64,000 nt of DNA from Microbispora hainanensis (GTDB lineage: Bacteria; Actinomycetota; Actinomycetes; Streptosporangiales; Streptosporangiaceae). Made by a program: the position numbers and the translations under genes. Each line of letters begins with the position of its first letter. Position 1 is the stretch's first letter. The notes under the pieces were generated by a model that was given only the letters and a program-made list of their open reading frames with translations, had not been told where the DNA came from and did no database searches. The stretch is from the NCBI RefSeq assembly GCF_036186745.1, contig NZ_CP108086.1, forward strand, positions 7,750,001 to 7,814,000, written 5' to 3'. Shown piece by piece: positions 18,902 through 28,846 of this stretch.

Positions 18902-18988
18902 GATCAGCCTTTTCCTCCTCCGCCGGGTGCCGGCGGGCGCGGCGCGCCCGTCCGGAGCCCGGACTGGTCCGCTGTCACCGGGGAGCCG

Positions 18989-19888
18989 TCATCGGGGAAG
19001 CTGGTAGGGCACCAGAAGCGTGTCGTGCAGCGTGCCGTCCACGAAGGCCCTGGCCCAGGTGCCGCCGCCGCGGTGGGGCGCGATGAAGTCCTTCTCCAGG
19101 ATCCGGCGGAAGTCGGGGTCGTGGTCGTCGAGGTGCATCAGCGTCAGGTAGTCCTCGAACGACCGCAGGTGGATCAGCCAGTGCAGCTGGTCCATCACGC
19201 CGAAGGTCTCCTCGTACAGGTACGACGTGACCCGGCCGGGCAGGACCTTGTTGACGTGGTTCTGCCAGGCGAAGGCGAAGTAGCGAGCCTCCTTGCGGAA
19301 CTCGTGCTTGGCCTGGCCGACCCGGTGCAGGACGAGCTCGGCGTTGGCCGAGTTGAGCTGCTCCGACAGCGGCTGGGAGCTCTGCTTCCAGGCCGGGTCG
19401 ACCCACAGGTCGCTCGGGACGTCCTCCTCGTTCTCGTGGTGGGCGCCGTGCTGGGGCACCAGGATCTTCTCCTGCATCGTGCCCTCGACGATCAGGCGGC
19501 CCCACGCGCCGACGCCGTCGTCGTCCTTGACCCGGTCGGACTCGAGAAGGTCGATCATGGTCTCGTCGTGGTCGACCATCTCCAGGCTGATGCCGTAGTC
19601 GTTGGGCGACTTCCAGTGGATGAGCCAGTGGAGGCGGTCCTGCGTGCCGAACGCCTCCTCGTAGCAGAAGAAGGAGGCCCCGTTGAGGTCGGAGTCGTTC
19701 ATGTGACGGACGACCTCGGAGAAGAACTGGCGGCCCTCGGCCCGGTGGCTGTACTTGAGCTGGGCGTTGCGGGCGATGATGAAGCCCGAGTTGCCCGAGT
19801 GCAGCACCTTGTCGGCGGGGACGGAGGTCTGGTGCTGGGCCGGCCTGATCCGGCCCGCGTCGAGGGTGGACACCGCCGTGTCTGACAT
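18989..19888 (-). CDS. internally duplicated protein, paralogue 1 (unknown function)
   Basis: A 299-aa protein with two ~140-residue repeats, the paralogue of 15647-16570. The repeats share KVLHSGNSG / QLNSANAE starts, FCYEEAFG / LYEETFG cores, RLHWLIH / QLHWLIH, S--DY, and a closing GT--DTLLVP or EGT-QEKILVP. The conserved His-Trp-x-x-His and Tyr-Glu-Glu residues could form a ligand pocket at a barrel interface. The function is unknown; a NIPSNAP/EthD-like dimeric alpha+beta barrel is my structural guess. ATG 19888 has AAGGGA upstream. It is the first gene of the paralogue-AT/ER-paralogue operon and is driven by a regulon promoter with the variant palindrome. Confidence 0.85.
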   Translation of the reverse strand: MSDTAVSTLDAGRIRPAQHQTSVPADKVLHSGNSGFIIARNAQLKYSHRAEGRQFFSEVVRHMNDSDLNGASFFCYEEAFGTQDRLHWLIHWKSPNDYGISLEMVDHDETMIDLLESDRVKDDDGVGAWGRLIVEGTMQEKILVPQHGAHHENEEDVPSDLWVDPAWKQSSQPLSEQLNSANAELVLHRVGQAKHEFRKEARYFAFAWQNHVNKVLPGRVTSYLYEETFGVMDQLHWLIHLRSFEDYLTLMHLDDHDPDFRRILEKDFIAPHRGGGTWARAFVDGTLHDTLLVPYQLPR

Positions 19889-19984
19889 TGCGCGATCCCT
19901 TCTCGAAGATCGGCGCGCGCCTGACGGATCTGCCCGCCGAGCGCGTGCGCCGCGTTCGGAGGAGACGATGGGGAACTGCGGCAG

Positions 19985-20026
19985 ACGCTACTTGGCCGGT
20001 CAGAGCGTGTCTGCGCAATGTTGCGC
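19985..20026 (-). promoter_or_regulatory. cluster-regulon promoter, variant palindrome
   Basis: GCGCA-ATGT-TGCGC lies at 20013-20026 (TGCGCAA/TTGCGCA with flanks, a perfect 7-bp repeat). TAGCGT at 19990-19985 begins 23 nt from its edge. The T-to-G and matching A-to-C change keeps the symmetry, which argues for a real protein site. The leader to ATG 19888 is about 90 nt. Confidence 0.65.
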
Positions 20027-20033
20027 AAGGAAA

Positions 20034-20060
20034 GGGGGCCCGATCGTCGATCGGGCCCCC
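20034..20060. terminator. terminator after the MFS gene
   Basis: GGGGGCCCGAT and its exact complement ATCGGGCCCCC flank a 5-nt loop (11-bp stem), 68 nt past the exporter stop codon. It separates the ECH-AT-PKS-MFS unit from the next regulon promoter. Confidence 0.85.
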
Positions 20061-20128
20061 TGAGATGCGACGGGTCATCCGAAGGCGATGGCTCGGCCGG
20101 AAGGCGGCCTCGCCGGGAAGGCAGCGGC

Positions 20129-21802
20129 TCAGCGCGGGCTGTTCGCACGGCCGCCCTGCTCGGCGCCTGCCTGTTCCCGGCCGTCGCCGTTCGGCGTCGT
20201 CCCCCCGCGGGGCTGCTCGTGCCCCTGGGGCCGCTCCGGCCGCTCGGGCTGCTTGTCGCCCGCCGCCTGCTGGGTGCCGTCGGCCGGCTGGGGCATCTGC
20301 CGGGGCGGCACCTCGCGGAGGAAGAGCGACACGACCAGCGCGAGCGCGACCACGGGCACGGCGACGAGGAAGACGTCGTCCAGAGCCTGCGCGAACGCGG
20401 CGAGCACGTGTCCCTTCAGGGGCTCGGCCAGCCGCTGGATGGCCTGCACGTCGTCGGCCGCGACGCGCACGCCACCCGCCTCGTCGGCGAGATGGCGGGC
20501 CAGGCCGGAGCTGAAGACCGCGCCGAGCACCGCCGTGCCGACGGCCGCGCCCATCCGCTGGAAGAAGTTGGCCGCGCCGGTGGCCGCCCCCAGGTCGCGC
20601 ATCTCGACGGCGTTCTGCACGGCGGTCAGGACGGGCTGCATGGTCAGGCCGGTGCCCGCGCCGAACACGAACGAGAGCACGGCCACCCACCAGTACGCCG
20701 TGTCCACGGCGAGGCGCGACAGCGGCAACATCGCCAGCACCAGCAGCACGGAACCGAGCATGGGGAAGATCTTGTAGCGGCCGGTACGGGTGATGAGGTT
20801 GCCGGAGACGGCGGTGGCGATGATGATTCCGAACATCGCCGGCAGCATCGCCAGGCCGGCCGTCGTGGGCGACATGCCGGACACGACCTGCAGATATACC
20901 GGCAGGAACACGATGCCGCTGAACATCGCGGCGCCGGCGAGGAACCCGAACACGTTCGCCACTCGGAAGACCGGGTTGCCGAACAGCCGCAGCGGGATCA
21001 CGGGCTCGGCCGCACGCCGCTCGACCACGACGAACAGCACCGCGGCGACGGCGAAGACGGCCGGCAGGGCGAGCGACCCAGGGGCGGCCCAGCCGTACTC
21101 CTCACCGGCCCAGTCGAGGTAGAGCAGCAGCGCCGTGACACCGGCGACGATCAGCGCGGCGCCGAGGTAGTCGACGTGGTGTTCCCTGCGGGTCACCGGC
21201 AGCCGGAGGACGGCCGCGACGACCGCCAGCGAGACGAGGCCGACCGGTACGTTCACCCAGAAGATCCAGCGCCACCCCGGCCCGTCGGCCAGCCAGCCGC
21301 CGAGCAGCGGCCCGCCGAGGCTGGCCAGGGCGAAGACCCCGGCGAAGTACCCCTGGTAGCGGCCCCGCTCGCGGGGCGGCACGACGTCGCCGATGACGGT
21401 CAGCGCCAGCGCGAACAGCCCGCCTCCGCCCAGGCCCTGCAAGGCCCGGAACGCGATGAGCTGCCCGACGTCCTGCGCCAGGCCGCACAGCGCCGAGGCG
21501 AGCAGGAACAACCCGATCGCGGCCATGAACGTCGACCGCCTGCCGTACAGGTCGGAGATCTTGCCCCACAGCGGGGTCACCACCATCGATGTGACGAGGT
21601 AGGCGGTGACCACCCACGAGAGCATGTCCATGCCGCCCAGGTCGCTCACGATCCGGGGCAGCGCGGTGCTCACCACGGTCTGGTCGAGCGCGGACAGCAG
21701 CATGCCGGCCATCACGCCGGCCACCGCCAGCCGGACATGCGCGGCGGACAGGGCGGGGGGCGCCTGCCCGGCGGGGGGTGCGCCGCTGGCTGTGGTGCTC
21801 AT
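20129..21802 (-). CDS. MFS drug exporter, DHA2 (EmrB/QacA, 14-TM) family
   Basis: A 557-aa membrane protein with many hydrophobic segments and the DHA2 marks: LSALDQTVVSTALPRI in TM1, a motif-A-like GKISDLYGRR loop, and GLGGGGLF. It is a proton-driven efflux pump of the plasma membrane, and in this context the likely exporter and self-resistance factor for the polyketide. The C-terminal ~50 residues are a hydrophilic Pro/Gln/Gly-rich tail. ATG 21802 follows GGGAGG at 6 nt. It lies 115 nt after the PKS stop and is the last gene before a strong terminator, so it probably shares the operon that begins with the ECH gene. Confidence 0.93.
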   Translation of the reverse strand: MSTTASGAPPAGQAPPALSAAHVRLAVAGVMAGMLLSALDQTVVSTALPRIVSDLGGMDMLSWVVTAYLVTSMVVTPLWGKISDLYGRRSTFMAAIGLFLLASALCGLAQDVGQLIAFRALQGLGGGGLFALALTVIGDVVPPRERGRYQGYFAGVFALASLGGPLLGGWLADGPGWRWIFWVNVPVGLVSLAVVAAVLRLPVTRREHHVDYLGAALIVAGVTALLLYLDWAGEEYGWAAPGSLALPAVFAVAAVLFVVVERRAAEPVIPLRLFGNPVFRVANVFGFLAGAAMFSGIVFLPVYLQVVSGMSPTTAGLAMLPAMFGIIIATAVSGNLITRTGRYKIFPMLGSVLLVLAMLPLSRLAVDTAYWWVAVLSFVFGAGTGLTMQPVLTAVQNAVEMRDLGAATGAANFFQRMGAAVGTAVLGAVFSSGLARHLADEAGGVRVAADDVQAIQRLAEPLKGHVLAAFAQALDDVFLVAVPVVALALVVSLFLREVPPRQMPQPADGTQQAAGDKQPERPERPQGHEQPRGGTTPNGDGREQAGAEQGGRANSPR

Positions 21803-21917
21803 CGATTCCTCCCGTCTGATAGGGAACGTGGTCCGCGGACTGCGCCCGCCGCCCCGGGCCGGCCCTCCGCTCACTCGCGAGGACCTCTCGGGACAGGCCG
21901 CCGTGCGGACCTCGGTC

Positions 21918-24900
21918 CTACTCGGTGAAGGAGAGCTCGAGCAGCGACGCGACGAGCCCGTCCTCATTCTGACTGGTGTCCTCACTGCCCGCAGTCCCGG
22001 TGGTTCGACCTGTCGCCGTCACCGTGGGATCGGCCTCCCGGCCGAGCCACAGCCGCTTGCGCCGGAACACCGGCGCGGGCAGCGGCTCGCGGGGCGCCGG
22101 AGCCCCCTCGCGCAACCGCGGGTCGAGCTGGGCGGCGACCAGATGGGCGTTGGTGCCGCCGAGCCCGAACGAGCTGAGTCCTGCCACCCGCATCCGCTCC
22201 CCCGGCGCCCAGGTGCGCAGCCGGGTGTTCGGGAAGAACGGCGAGGCGTCGAAGTCGAAGCGCGGGTTGGGGGTCTCGCAGAACAGCGTGGGCGGGATCT
22301 GGCCGTGCTCGACGGCGAGCACCACCTTGATGAGCCCGGCCGCACCCGCCGCGCTCAGCAGGTGGCCGACGTTCGACTTGACGCTGCCGATCGCGCACCA
22401 GCCGGTCCGGTCGCTGGTCTCGCGGTACACGTCGGTCAGCGCGCGCAGCTCGATCGGGTCGCCGATGAGGGTCCCGGTGCCGTGCGCCTCGACCATGCCG
22501 ATCTCGTCGGCCCGCCGGTTCGCCGCCGCCAGCGCCTTCCTGATGACGTCGGCCTGGGCCGCCGGGTTCGGCGTGGTGATACCCATCGTGTGGCCGTCGT
22601 TGTTCACGGCCACGGCCTCGATGACCGCGTGGACGCGGTCACCGTCCGCGAGCGCGGCGGCCAGCGGCTTGAGCAGCACCGCCCCGCACCCCTCGCCCGG
22701 CACGAAGCCGTCGGCCCGCTCGTCGAAGGTGGCGCAGCGGCCCGACGGAGAGATGGCGCGGGCGGCGCTGAACTCCAGGTAGGGTTGCTCGTCGAGCAGC
22801 ACCTCGACACCGCCGGCCACGGCGACCTCGGCGTCGCCGGCGAGCAGGGCTCGGCACGCGAGCTGCACGCTGACCAGCGAGGACGAGCAGGCGCTGTCGA
22901 CGACCAGATTGGGCCCGCGGAAGTCGAAGTGGTGGGCGACGTGGGCCGCGATGAAGTTCTGGTCCGACTGCAGCACCGCGGGGCGCAGCCCGGCCCGCCT
23001 GCCGTAGGAGGAGATCCGTCCGCCGACGAACACGCCGACGTCCCGCCCCCACAGCTCGGCCCCGGTGTAGCCGGCGTCGGCCAGGCAGGTCGCGGTGGCC
23101 TCCAGGAACAGCCGGATGCCGGGGTCGAGGCAGGTCGCCTCCTCGTCGCCCATGCCGAAGTAGGCCGCGTCGAAGTCCTCGATCCCGTCGAGGAAGCCGC
23201 CCCATCTGCTCAGCGACCTGCCCAGCGCGGGAACCGGGCTGTACAGCCGCCGATGGTCCCACCGGGACACCGGCACCTCGGCCACCGAGCAGCGTCCCGA
23301 CAGCAGGTTGGCCCAGTAGGTCTCCACGTCGGGCGCGCCGGGGAAGCGGCAGGCCATGCCGATCACCGCGATCTTGCCGGCCGTCGCGTCGTCCCTCCCC
23401 GCGTCGGCGGACGGCACGGCCCGTTCCATCACGGTCACGGGACCGGCGGCCGGCATCGAGCCGGAGCCGGGTTCCGCAAGCGCGCCCGGAACGGGTTCCT
23501 GAGGCGAGGCGAGGCCGGGTTCCCCAAGCGCGCCGGGTTCCGGGACCGCACCAGAGCCGGATTCCGAGTCCGCATCGGGACCGGGTTCCGGGGCGAACCG
23601 GGCGAGGTAGGCGGCGAGGCGTTCCAGCGTGGAGTGGTCCAGCAGGACGGACGGCTCCAGCCTGCGGCCCAGGTGCTCCTCGATCTGCTGGAGCAGCTCG
23701 CCCAGCATCACCGACTCGACGCCCAGCTCGGCGAAGTCGACGGTGGGATCGAGGTCCCCGGCCGGGAGCCCCACGTTGCGCGCGAAGAGCTCCACCAGCC
23801 ACGCGGGTGGGCGGCCGCCGGTCGCGTCCGCGCTCACCGGCTGCCGCGCCACGCTCGGCACGGACGGCACGGGCGGGGCGGCGGCCGCGCCGATGAGGCC
23901 GGCGCCCGCGCCGCTGGGGACGTCGCCGGTGAGGGCGGAGCCCCCCTCCCGGACGTCCCAGGGAGCGGCGGAAGCCGTACCGGTCAGCAGCAGGGCGCCG
24001 GGATCGGGCGCGACGTCGCGCAACGGCGGACACGGCAGCACCGAGGCGCCGCCCGGCAGGGCGTCGGCGGGCAGGGCCAGCACGCGCTCCAGCACGCGCA
24101 GCCCCTCCGCGTCGCCGAGACTGCCGAGCCCCACCGGCTCGCAGACGTTGGGACCGCCGCGTCCCGACCCGCTCTCGTGCCACATGGGCCAGTTGACCGA
24201 GCGGAACGCACCCTGGCCCTGACGGGCCTTGCTGCTCACGAAGAAGTCCATGAAGGCGTTGGCGGCGGCGTAGTCCGCCACTCCGGCGGCGAGCCGGGGC
24301 ACCGCCGCGCACACCGAGGAGAACGTGAGGAAGAACGCGGGCCGGTCGGCCTCGCAGACCTCGGCCAGCGCCTCCAGGCCGTCGGCCTTCGGTTCCAGCA
24401 CGGCCCGCATCTCGACCGCGCCCTTGTGCGCGAAGACCGGGGTGCCCCGGCCGACCCGCCCCGCGCAGTGGACGACGCCCGCCACCGGGCCCCACGCACC
24501 GCGGACCGATCGCAGGAACGCGGCGAGCCCGTCCCGGTCGGACAGCTTCCCGGTGTGCGCCCGGACCTCGGCGCCGAGGCGCTCCAGCTCGCGCACCGTC
24601 GCGACTGCGGCGGCCGCGGGCTCGGTCAGCGACGGGTCGTCCCACCGCTCCCTCGGCGGCAGGGAGCGGGCGCCCACCAGCGCGATCCGGCGGGCGCCGC
24701 GTTCGACCAGGTGGCGAGCCATCCGGGCGCCGATGCCCCGGGTCGCCCCGCTCAGCACGTACGGCGCGTCCGCCGCGAGCCGCAACGGCACGTGCGGCGC
24801 CTCGACCGGCACGAGCCGGGGCTCGTGACGCCGTCCCGCGCGGTGGCAGACCTCGCCGTACCGGCCGGGATCGCCCCACTCCTCCAGCACCTGCCGGGCG

Positions 24901-27900
24901 ACCTCGGCCGCCTGTGCGGCGGGCACGTCAGTGTCGAGCACCGTCGCCCGGACCTTGCCGTACTCCACGCCGAGCACGCGGACGAATCCGGCCATGCGGG
25001 CCCCGGCGAGCGTGGCGGGAGCGCCTGGCGCGCCGAGCAGCCCCCGGGTGACGTGGACGACCCGTAGACCGGCGGCGTGCCGGTAGGACACGAGTTGCTG
25101 CAACATGGCCAGTCTGGCCTGCCACCGTCCCGGCCCCGCCGGGGCGTCGAGGTCGCACAGGTCCACCCATCCGGACAGGTCGGGATGCCGGGCCAGCAGC
25201 ACGCCGACGGCCTCGACCGCGCCCGCCTCGTCGTCGTAGGAGAGCACGCCGACGTCGCCGGGAACAGTGCCCGTTCCGTTGTGGCCGGAGTCGCGGTGAG
25301 CGCGGGCGGCGCCTTCGCGGACCAGCAGCACCCGTCCCAGGCCCGCGGCGCGGGCCAGCTCGCGCGCCACGTTCTCGGTCCTGTCATCGAAGACGCACAG
25401 CAGCGGCCCCTCGCCGGACGCGGGGAGGGGTGCGGCGCCGGCGGGCACCCACTCCTTCCGGTAGAGCGGGATCTCCCGGCCCGTGCGAGGCCCCTCGCCC
25501 GTCTCCCGCCCGTACGGCGTGCCCGGCGTCTGACGGACGTCGGTGGAGGCGGCGACCGGCGTCACGGCGTCGGGCTCGAACGGCCGCTCGGGCAGCCAGC
25601 AGCGCATCCGGGCGAAGGGATACGACGGCAGGGCGATGACGCGCGGTGAGAAGCGCCCGGCGTCCCGTCCGGCCTGCTCGGGCTGGGAGGTGCCGGAGTG
25701 CCGGACGCGGAGCTCGTGCAGGCGCGGCCAGTCCACCCGGCCGCCGCCCACCCAGTGGGCGGCGATCTCCCGCAGCTCGTCCTCGCCGGGGGCGTACGCC
25801 GGACCGTACGCGGCATCGGAGGCGGCATAGGAGGCGGAGTGCGGCCCCGCGAGCGGAGCGTGCCCGGCGTCGGGGGCCGGGACGCGCGGGAGCACGGGTC
25901 CCGGCTCCTGCCCCGGGCCGGGGGTGCGGCCCCGCAGCACGCCCGGCGGTTCCTCCCCGGCGGCGACGCGCGCCAGGAGACCGGCCGCCTCCCGGAGGTC
26001 CGCCGTGACCAGGGCGAGCCGTTCGCGCAGCGGCTCTCGGCCGGCCTGCAGCGTGTAGGCGACGTCGGCCAGATCGTGGCGGTCGCCCGCGCCGCGGAGC
26101 CAGGCCGCCATGCGACCCGCCAGCCGCCGCAGGGCGTCCGGGTCCTGCCCCGACAGCACCAGCGCCTGCGGGCGTCCGGCCGGCCGCCCGTTCGCGAAGC
26201 GGGGCCGCTGGGGCATGTCCGCGTACTCCTCCAGGACGACATGGGCGATCGTCCCTCCGGCGCCGAAGGAGCTGACGCCGGCCCGGCGCGGCAACGGACG
26301 GCCGTACCCGTCCTCACACTTCGGCCAGGGCGCTGTCTCACGCTGTACCCGGAACGGCACGCGGTCCCAGGCGATCTTCGGATTGAGCTCCTCGGCGTGC
26401 AGGGACGGCGCGAATGTGCGATGCCGCATCTGGAGCACGACCTTCGTCAGGCCGGCGATGCCCGCGGCGGCCTCCACATGACCGATCGACGACTTGACCG
26501 AGCCGATCGCGACGGCGCCGGGGGGAAGGCCGGCGTCGCCGAAGGCCCGCATGAGCCCGTCGATCTCGATGGGATCGCCCAGCGCCGTTCCGGCTCCGTG
26601 CGCCTCCAGATAACCGATGGTCGCCGGGTCGACTCCCGCGTCCCGCAGCGCGTCGCGCACCATCTCGCCCTGCGCCGCGGGGTTGGGCACGATCCAGCCG
26701 TTGGTCCTGCCCATGTGGACGACGGAGCTGCCGCGGATCACCGCGTGCACGCGGTCGCCGTCCTCCAGCGCGTGGCGCAGCGGCTTCAACACGACGACGC
26801 CGACGCCCTCCGACGGAACGAACCCGTCACCGCCCCGCCCGAAGCTGCGGCAGCGCAGGTCGGAGGCGGTCAGCTTCATGCGGCGCTGCTGGATGAACTT
26901 GTTCGGGTGCAGGGACAGGTTGACCGCGCCCGCGATCGCCATCTCGGCCTCGCCCCGGCGCAGCGCCTGCACGGCCAGGTGGACGGCGACCAGCGAGGAC
27001 GAGCACATCGTGTCGACGGTCATGCTGGGCCCGCGCAGGTCGAAGTGGAACGAGACCCGGTTGGCGATCCCGCCGATGGCCGACCCCGAGTCCTGGGGGT
27101 TGCCGCGCAGGGTCTGCTCGACGCCGAAGAAGGGGTACTCGTTGTACATCGAGCCCGCGTACACCGCCACCCGGGAGCCGTGCCGCTCGCGCAGCCGCCG
27201 CCGGGGGTAGCCGGCGTCCTCCAGTGCCTCCCAGGTCACTTCGAGGAACAGCCGCTCCTGCGGGTCCATGAGGGCGGCGTCCCTGGGTGTGATGTTGAAC
27301 AGCAGCGGGTCGAACATGTCGACCTCGTCCAGGAAACCGCCCCACATGATGTCGGCGGGCCAGCCGGGGCGACGCCGCGCGGCCGGCAGCGGTCCGACGC
27401 AGTCACGCCCGGAGACCAGGTTCTCCCAGAACCGGTCGAGGTCGGGGGCGTGCGGATACCGTCCGGCGATGCCGACGATGGCGATCGCCCGGTCGTCCTC
27501 GTCGCGCTCGCCCTCCTCGCGCCGGTCGTCGCGCGCCACGAGCGCTCCCTGTCGGTCCCGCGCATCCCCGGCATCCCGCTTCCGCGCATCCCCGCCCTGC
27601 GCCTCCCGGAGCCGCCACACCCGGTCCTCTGCCGCTCGGTCCTCTGCCGCCCAGTCCGCCGTGTCCGGCTCGGCCGGCCCGGTGTCGCCTTGGGCGTTCT
27701 CGTGTCCCCTCCCAGGGGCGGACGCCGTACGGGCCGCCTCGTCCGCGAGCCAGGGGCCTTCGAGGCCGAGGAGCGCTCCCGCCACCCCGGCGAGGTCGCG
27801 GTGCTCGAAGAAGAGCGTCGGGGAGACCTCGCCCAGGTCACGCGCCAGCGCGTCGTTCAGCCGGGCCACGATGTACGACGTGAGCCCGTAGTGCTCCAGC

Positions 27901-28805
27901 GGCACATAGGCGTGCAGCTGGTCCACGGCGATGCCGGAGACCTCGGCATACCGCGCCTTGAGATAGTCCTCCACCTGGGCGCGCAGGAGGGGGTCGTCCG
28001 CCGGGGCGCTGCCGGGGTCGGCCCCGCCCCGGTAATCCGCCCGGCCCCAGGAATCGGCCCCGCTGACGGGAGGGGCCACACCGCCGGAGGTAGCACCGGA
28101 GGGAGCGGAGGCGGGCCCGTCCCCGGCGACGGCCTGGGCGGTCTCCGCCCGCGACCGGTCGGAGAAGGGTCCGTCGAAGGGATATGTGGGCAGCGGGACG
28201 CGAGCGCCCGGCACCGGCCAGCAGTCCTCCCACGCAACGTCGTGCCCGGCCAGCCACGCCGACGCGGCCTCCGTCTCGGAGAGCACTCCCTCGTCGGCCC
28301 CCGGCGTGGCCTGGCCCGCCTTCGCGGTCGCCGTCCCGGCGCCTGACGCCCCCGCAGGATCGCGGCCCGCCGGAGCCGTGCACGTCCCGGGAGCACCCGC
28401 CGCCAGAGCCGCGGACCTGCCGGGGGCGCCCGGCGGCGGGGCCACCGCCGTTCTCAGGGCGGGGTGGTCGCGACCGGCCGCCATGGCGTCCAGGGCCTCG
28501 GTCAGGGTCTCCAGGTCGGCGCAGCGCACCGCCAGCCGATGGGACATCGCCACCCGGCCCGTCTGCAGGGTGAACGCCACGTCCGCCGGCGAGGGGGCCA
28601 TGCCGGCGGCGCGCGCCGCGACCAGATGGTCCCGCAGCCGCCGGGCGTAGCGGCTGAGGTGTTCCTCGCTCGCGGCCGACAGCACCACGACGTGCGTGCG
28701 GGGTTCGGGCCGCGCCGCCCGGCCATGCTCCGGGTCCGCGGCCCAGGAGGCTCCCCGGCCGGTGGCCCAGGGGTCCACGAGCCGTTCGGGCTCTGTCCGG
28801 TTCAT
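21918..28805 (-). CDS. trans-AT PKS, linker-ACP-KS-KR-ACP-KS (LnmI C-terminal-like)
   Basis: A 2295-aa AT-less PKS. Order: a post-KS flanking region (~36-215, ending LPTYPF at 205-210) with no KS before it, ACP (Ser310 in GLTS), KS (~440-860, Cys601 in DTMCSSS, HGAGT and KSSIGH present), KR (~1100-1570, SGATRGIG, Tyr1512 in YAAAN), ACP (Ser1698 in GVES), KS (~1770-2210, Cys1973 in DSACSSS, intact HGTGT and KSNVGH). It starts with the linker that normally follows a KS, so its partner core is the KS0 ending the protein at 33450-40679. The last KS works with the DH-ACP-KR starting the protein at 8431. ATG 28805 is 41 nt after the AT-ER gene, behind a GTGAGG site. Long Pro/Gly/Glu-rich linkers precede the carrier domains. 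Confidence 0.95.
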   Translation of the reverse strand: MNRTEPERLVDPWATGRGASWAADPEHGRAARPEPRTHVVVLSAASEEHLSRYARRLRDHLVAARAAGMAPSPADVAFTLQTGRVAMSHRLAVRCADLETLTEALDAMAAGRDHPALRTAVAPPPGAPGRSAALAAGAPGTCTAPAGRDPAGASGAGTATAKAGQATPGADEGVLSETEAASAWLAGHDVAWEDCWPVPGARVPLPTYPFDGPFSDRSRAETAQAVAGDGPASAPSGATSGGVAPPVSGADSWGRADYRGGADPGSAPADDPLLRAQVEDYLKARYAEVSGIAVDQLHAYVPLEHYGLTSYIVARLNDALARDLGEVSPTLFFEHRDLAGVAGALLGLEGPWLADEAARTASAPGRGHENAQGDTGPAEPDTADWAAEDRAAEDRVWRLREAQGGDARKRDAGDARDRQGALVARDDRREEGERDEDDRAIAIVGIAGRYPHAPDLDRFWENLVSGRDCVGPLPAARRRPGWPADIMWGGFLDEVDMFDPLLFNITPRDAALMDPQERLFLEVTWEALEDAGYPRRRLRERHGSRVAVYAGSMYNEYPFFGVEQTLRGNPQDSGSAIGGIANRVSFHFDLRGPSMTVDTMCSSSLVAVHLAVQALRRGEAEMAIAGAVNLSLHPNKFIQQRRMKLTASDLRCRSFGRGGDGFVPSEGVGVVVLKPLRHALEDGDRVHAVIRGSSVVHMGRTNGWIVPNPAAQGEMVRDALRDAGVDPATIGYLEAHGAGTALGDPIEIDGLMRAFGDAGLPPGAVAIGSVKSSIGHVEAAAGIAGLTKVVLQMRHRTFAPSLHAEELNPKIAWDRVPFRVQRETAPWPKCEDGYGRPLPRRAGVSSFGAGGTIAHVVLEEYADMPQRPRFANGRPAGRPQALVLSGQDPDALRRLAGRMAAWLRGAGDRHDLADVAYTLQAGREPLRERLALVTADLREAAGLLARVAAGEEPPGVLRGRTPGPGQEPGPVLPRVPAPDAGHAPLAGPHSASYAASDAAYGPAYAPGEDELREIAAHWVGGGRVDWPRLHELRVRHSGTSQPEQAGRDAGRFSPRVIALPSYPFARMRCWLPERPFEPDAVTPVAASTDVRQTPGTPYGRETGEGPRTGREIPLYRKEWVPAGAAPLPASGEGPLLCVFDDRTENVARELARAAGLGRVLLVREGAARAHRDSGHNGTGTVPGDVGVLSYDDEAGAVEAVGVLLARHPDLSGWVDLCDLDAPAGPGRWQARLAMLQQLVSYRHAAGLRVVHVTRGLLGAPGAPATLAGARMAGFVRVLGVEYGKVRATVLDTDVPAAQAAEVARQVLEEWGDPGRYGEVCHRAGRRHEPRLVPVEAPHVPLRLAADAPYVLSGATRGIGARMARHLVERGARRIALVGARSLPPRERWDDPSLTEPAAAAVATVRELERLGAEVRAHTGKLSDRDGLAAFLRSVRGAWGPVAGVVHCAGRVGRGTPVFAHKGAVEMRAVLEPKADGLEALAEVCEADRPAFFLTFSSVCAAVPRLAAGVADYAAANAFMDFFVSSKARQGQGAFRSVNWPMWHESGSGRGGPNVCEPVGLGSLGDAEGLRVLERVLALPADALPGGASVLPCPPLRDVAPDPGALLLTGTASAAPWDVREGGSALTGDVPSGAGAGLIGAAAAPPVPSVPSVARQPVSADATGGRPPAWLVELFARNVGLPAGDLDPTVDFAELGVESVMLGELLQQIEEHLGRRLEPSVLLDHSTLERLAAYLARFAPEPGPDADSESGSGAVPEPGALGEPGLASPQEPVPGALAEPGSGSMPAAGPVTVMERAVPSADAGRDDATAGKIAVIGMACRFPGAPDVETYWANLLSGRCSVAEVPVSRWDHRRLYSPVPALGRSLSRWGGFLDGIEDFDAAYFGMGDEEATCLDPGIRLFLEATATCLADAGYTGAELWGRDVGVFVGGRISSYGRRAGLRPAVLQSDQNFIAAHVAHHFDFRGPNLVVDSACSSSLVSVQLACRALLAGDAEVAVAGGVEVLLDEQPYLEFSAARAISPSGRCATFDERADGFVPGEGCGAVLLKPLAAALADGDRVHAVIEAVAVNNDGHTMGITTPNPAAQADVIRKALAAANRRADEIGMVEAHGTGTLIGDPIELRALTDVYRETSDRTGWCAIGSVKSNVGHLLSAAGAAGLIKVVLAVEHGQIPPTLFCETPNPRFDFDASPFFPNTRLRTWAPGERMRVAGLSSFGLGGTNAHLVAAQLDPRLREGAPAPREPLPAPVFRRKRLWLGREADPTVTATGRTTGTAGSEDTSQNEDGLVASLLELSFTE

Positions 28806-28846
28806 CTCGCCTCACAGATGCGTCGACGGTCGGTCTACGGATGTGG

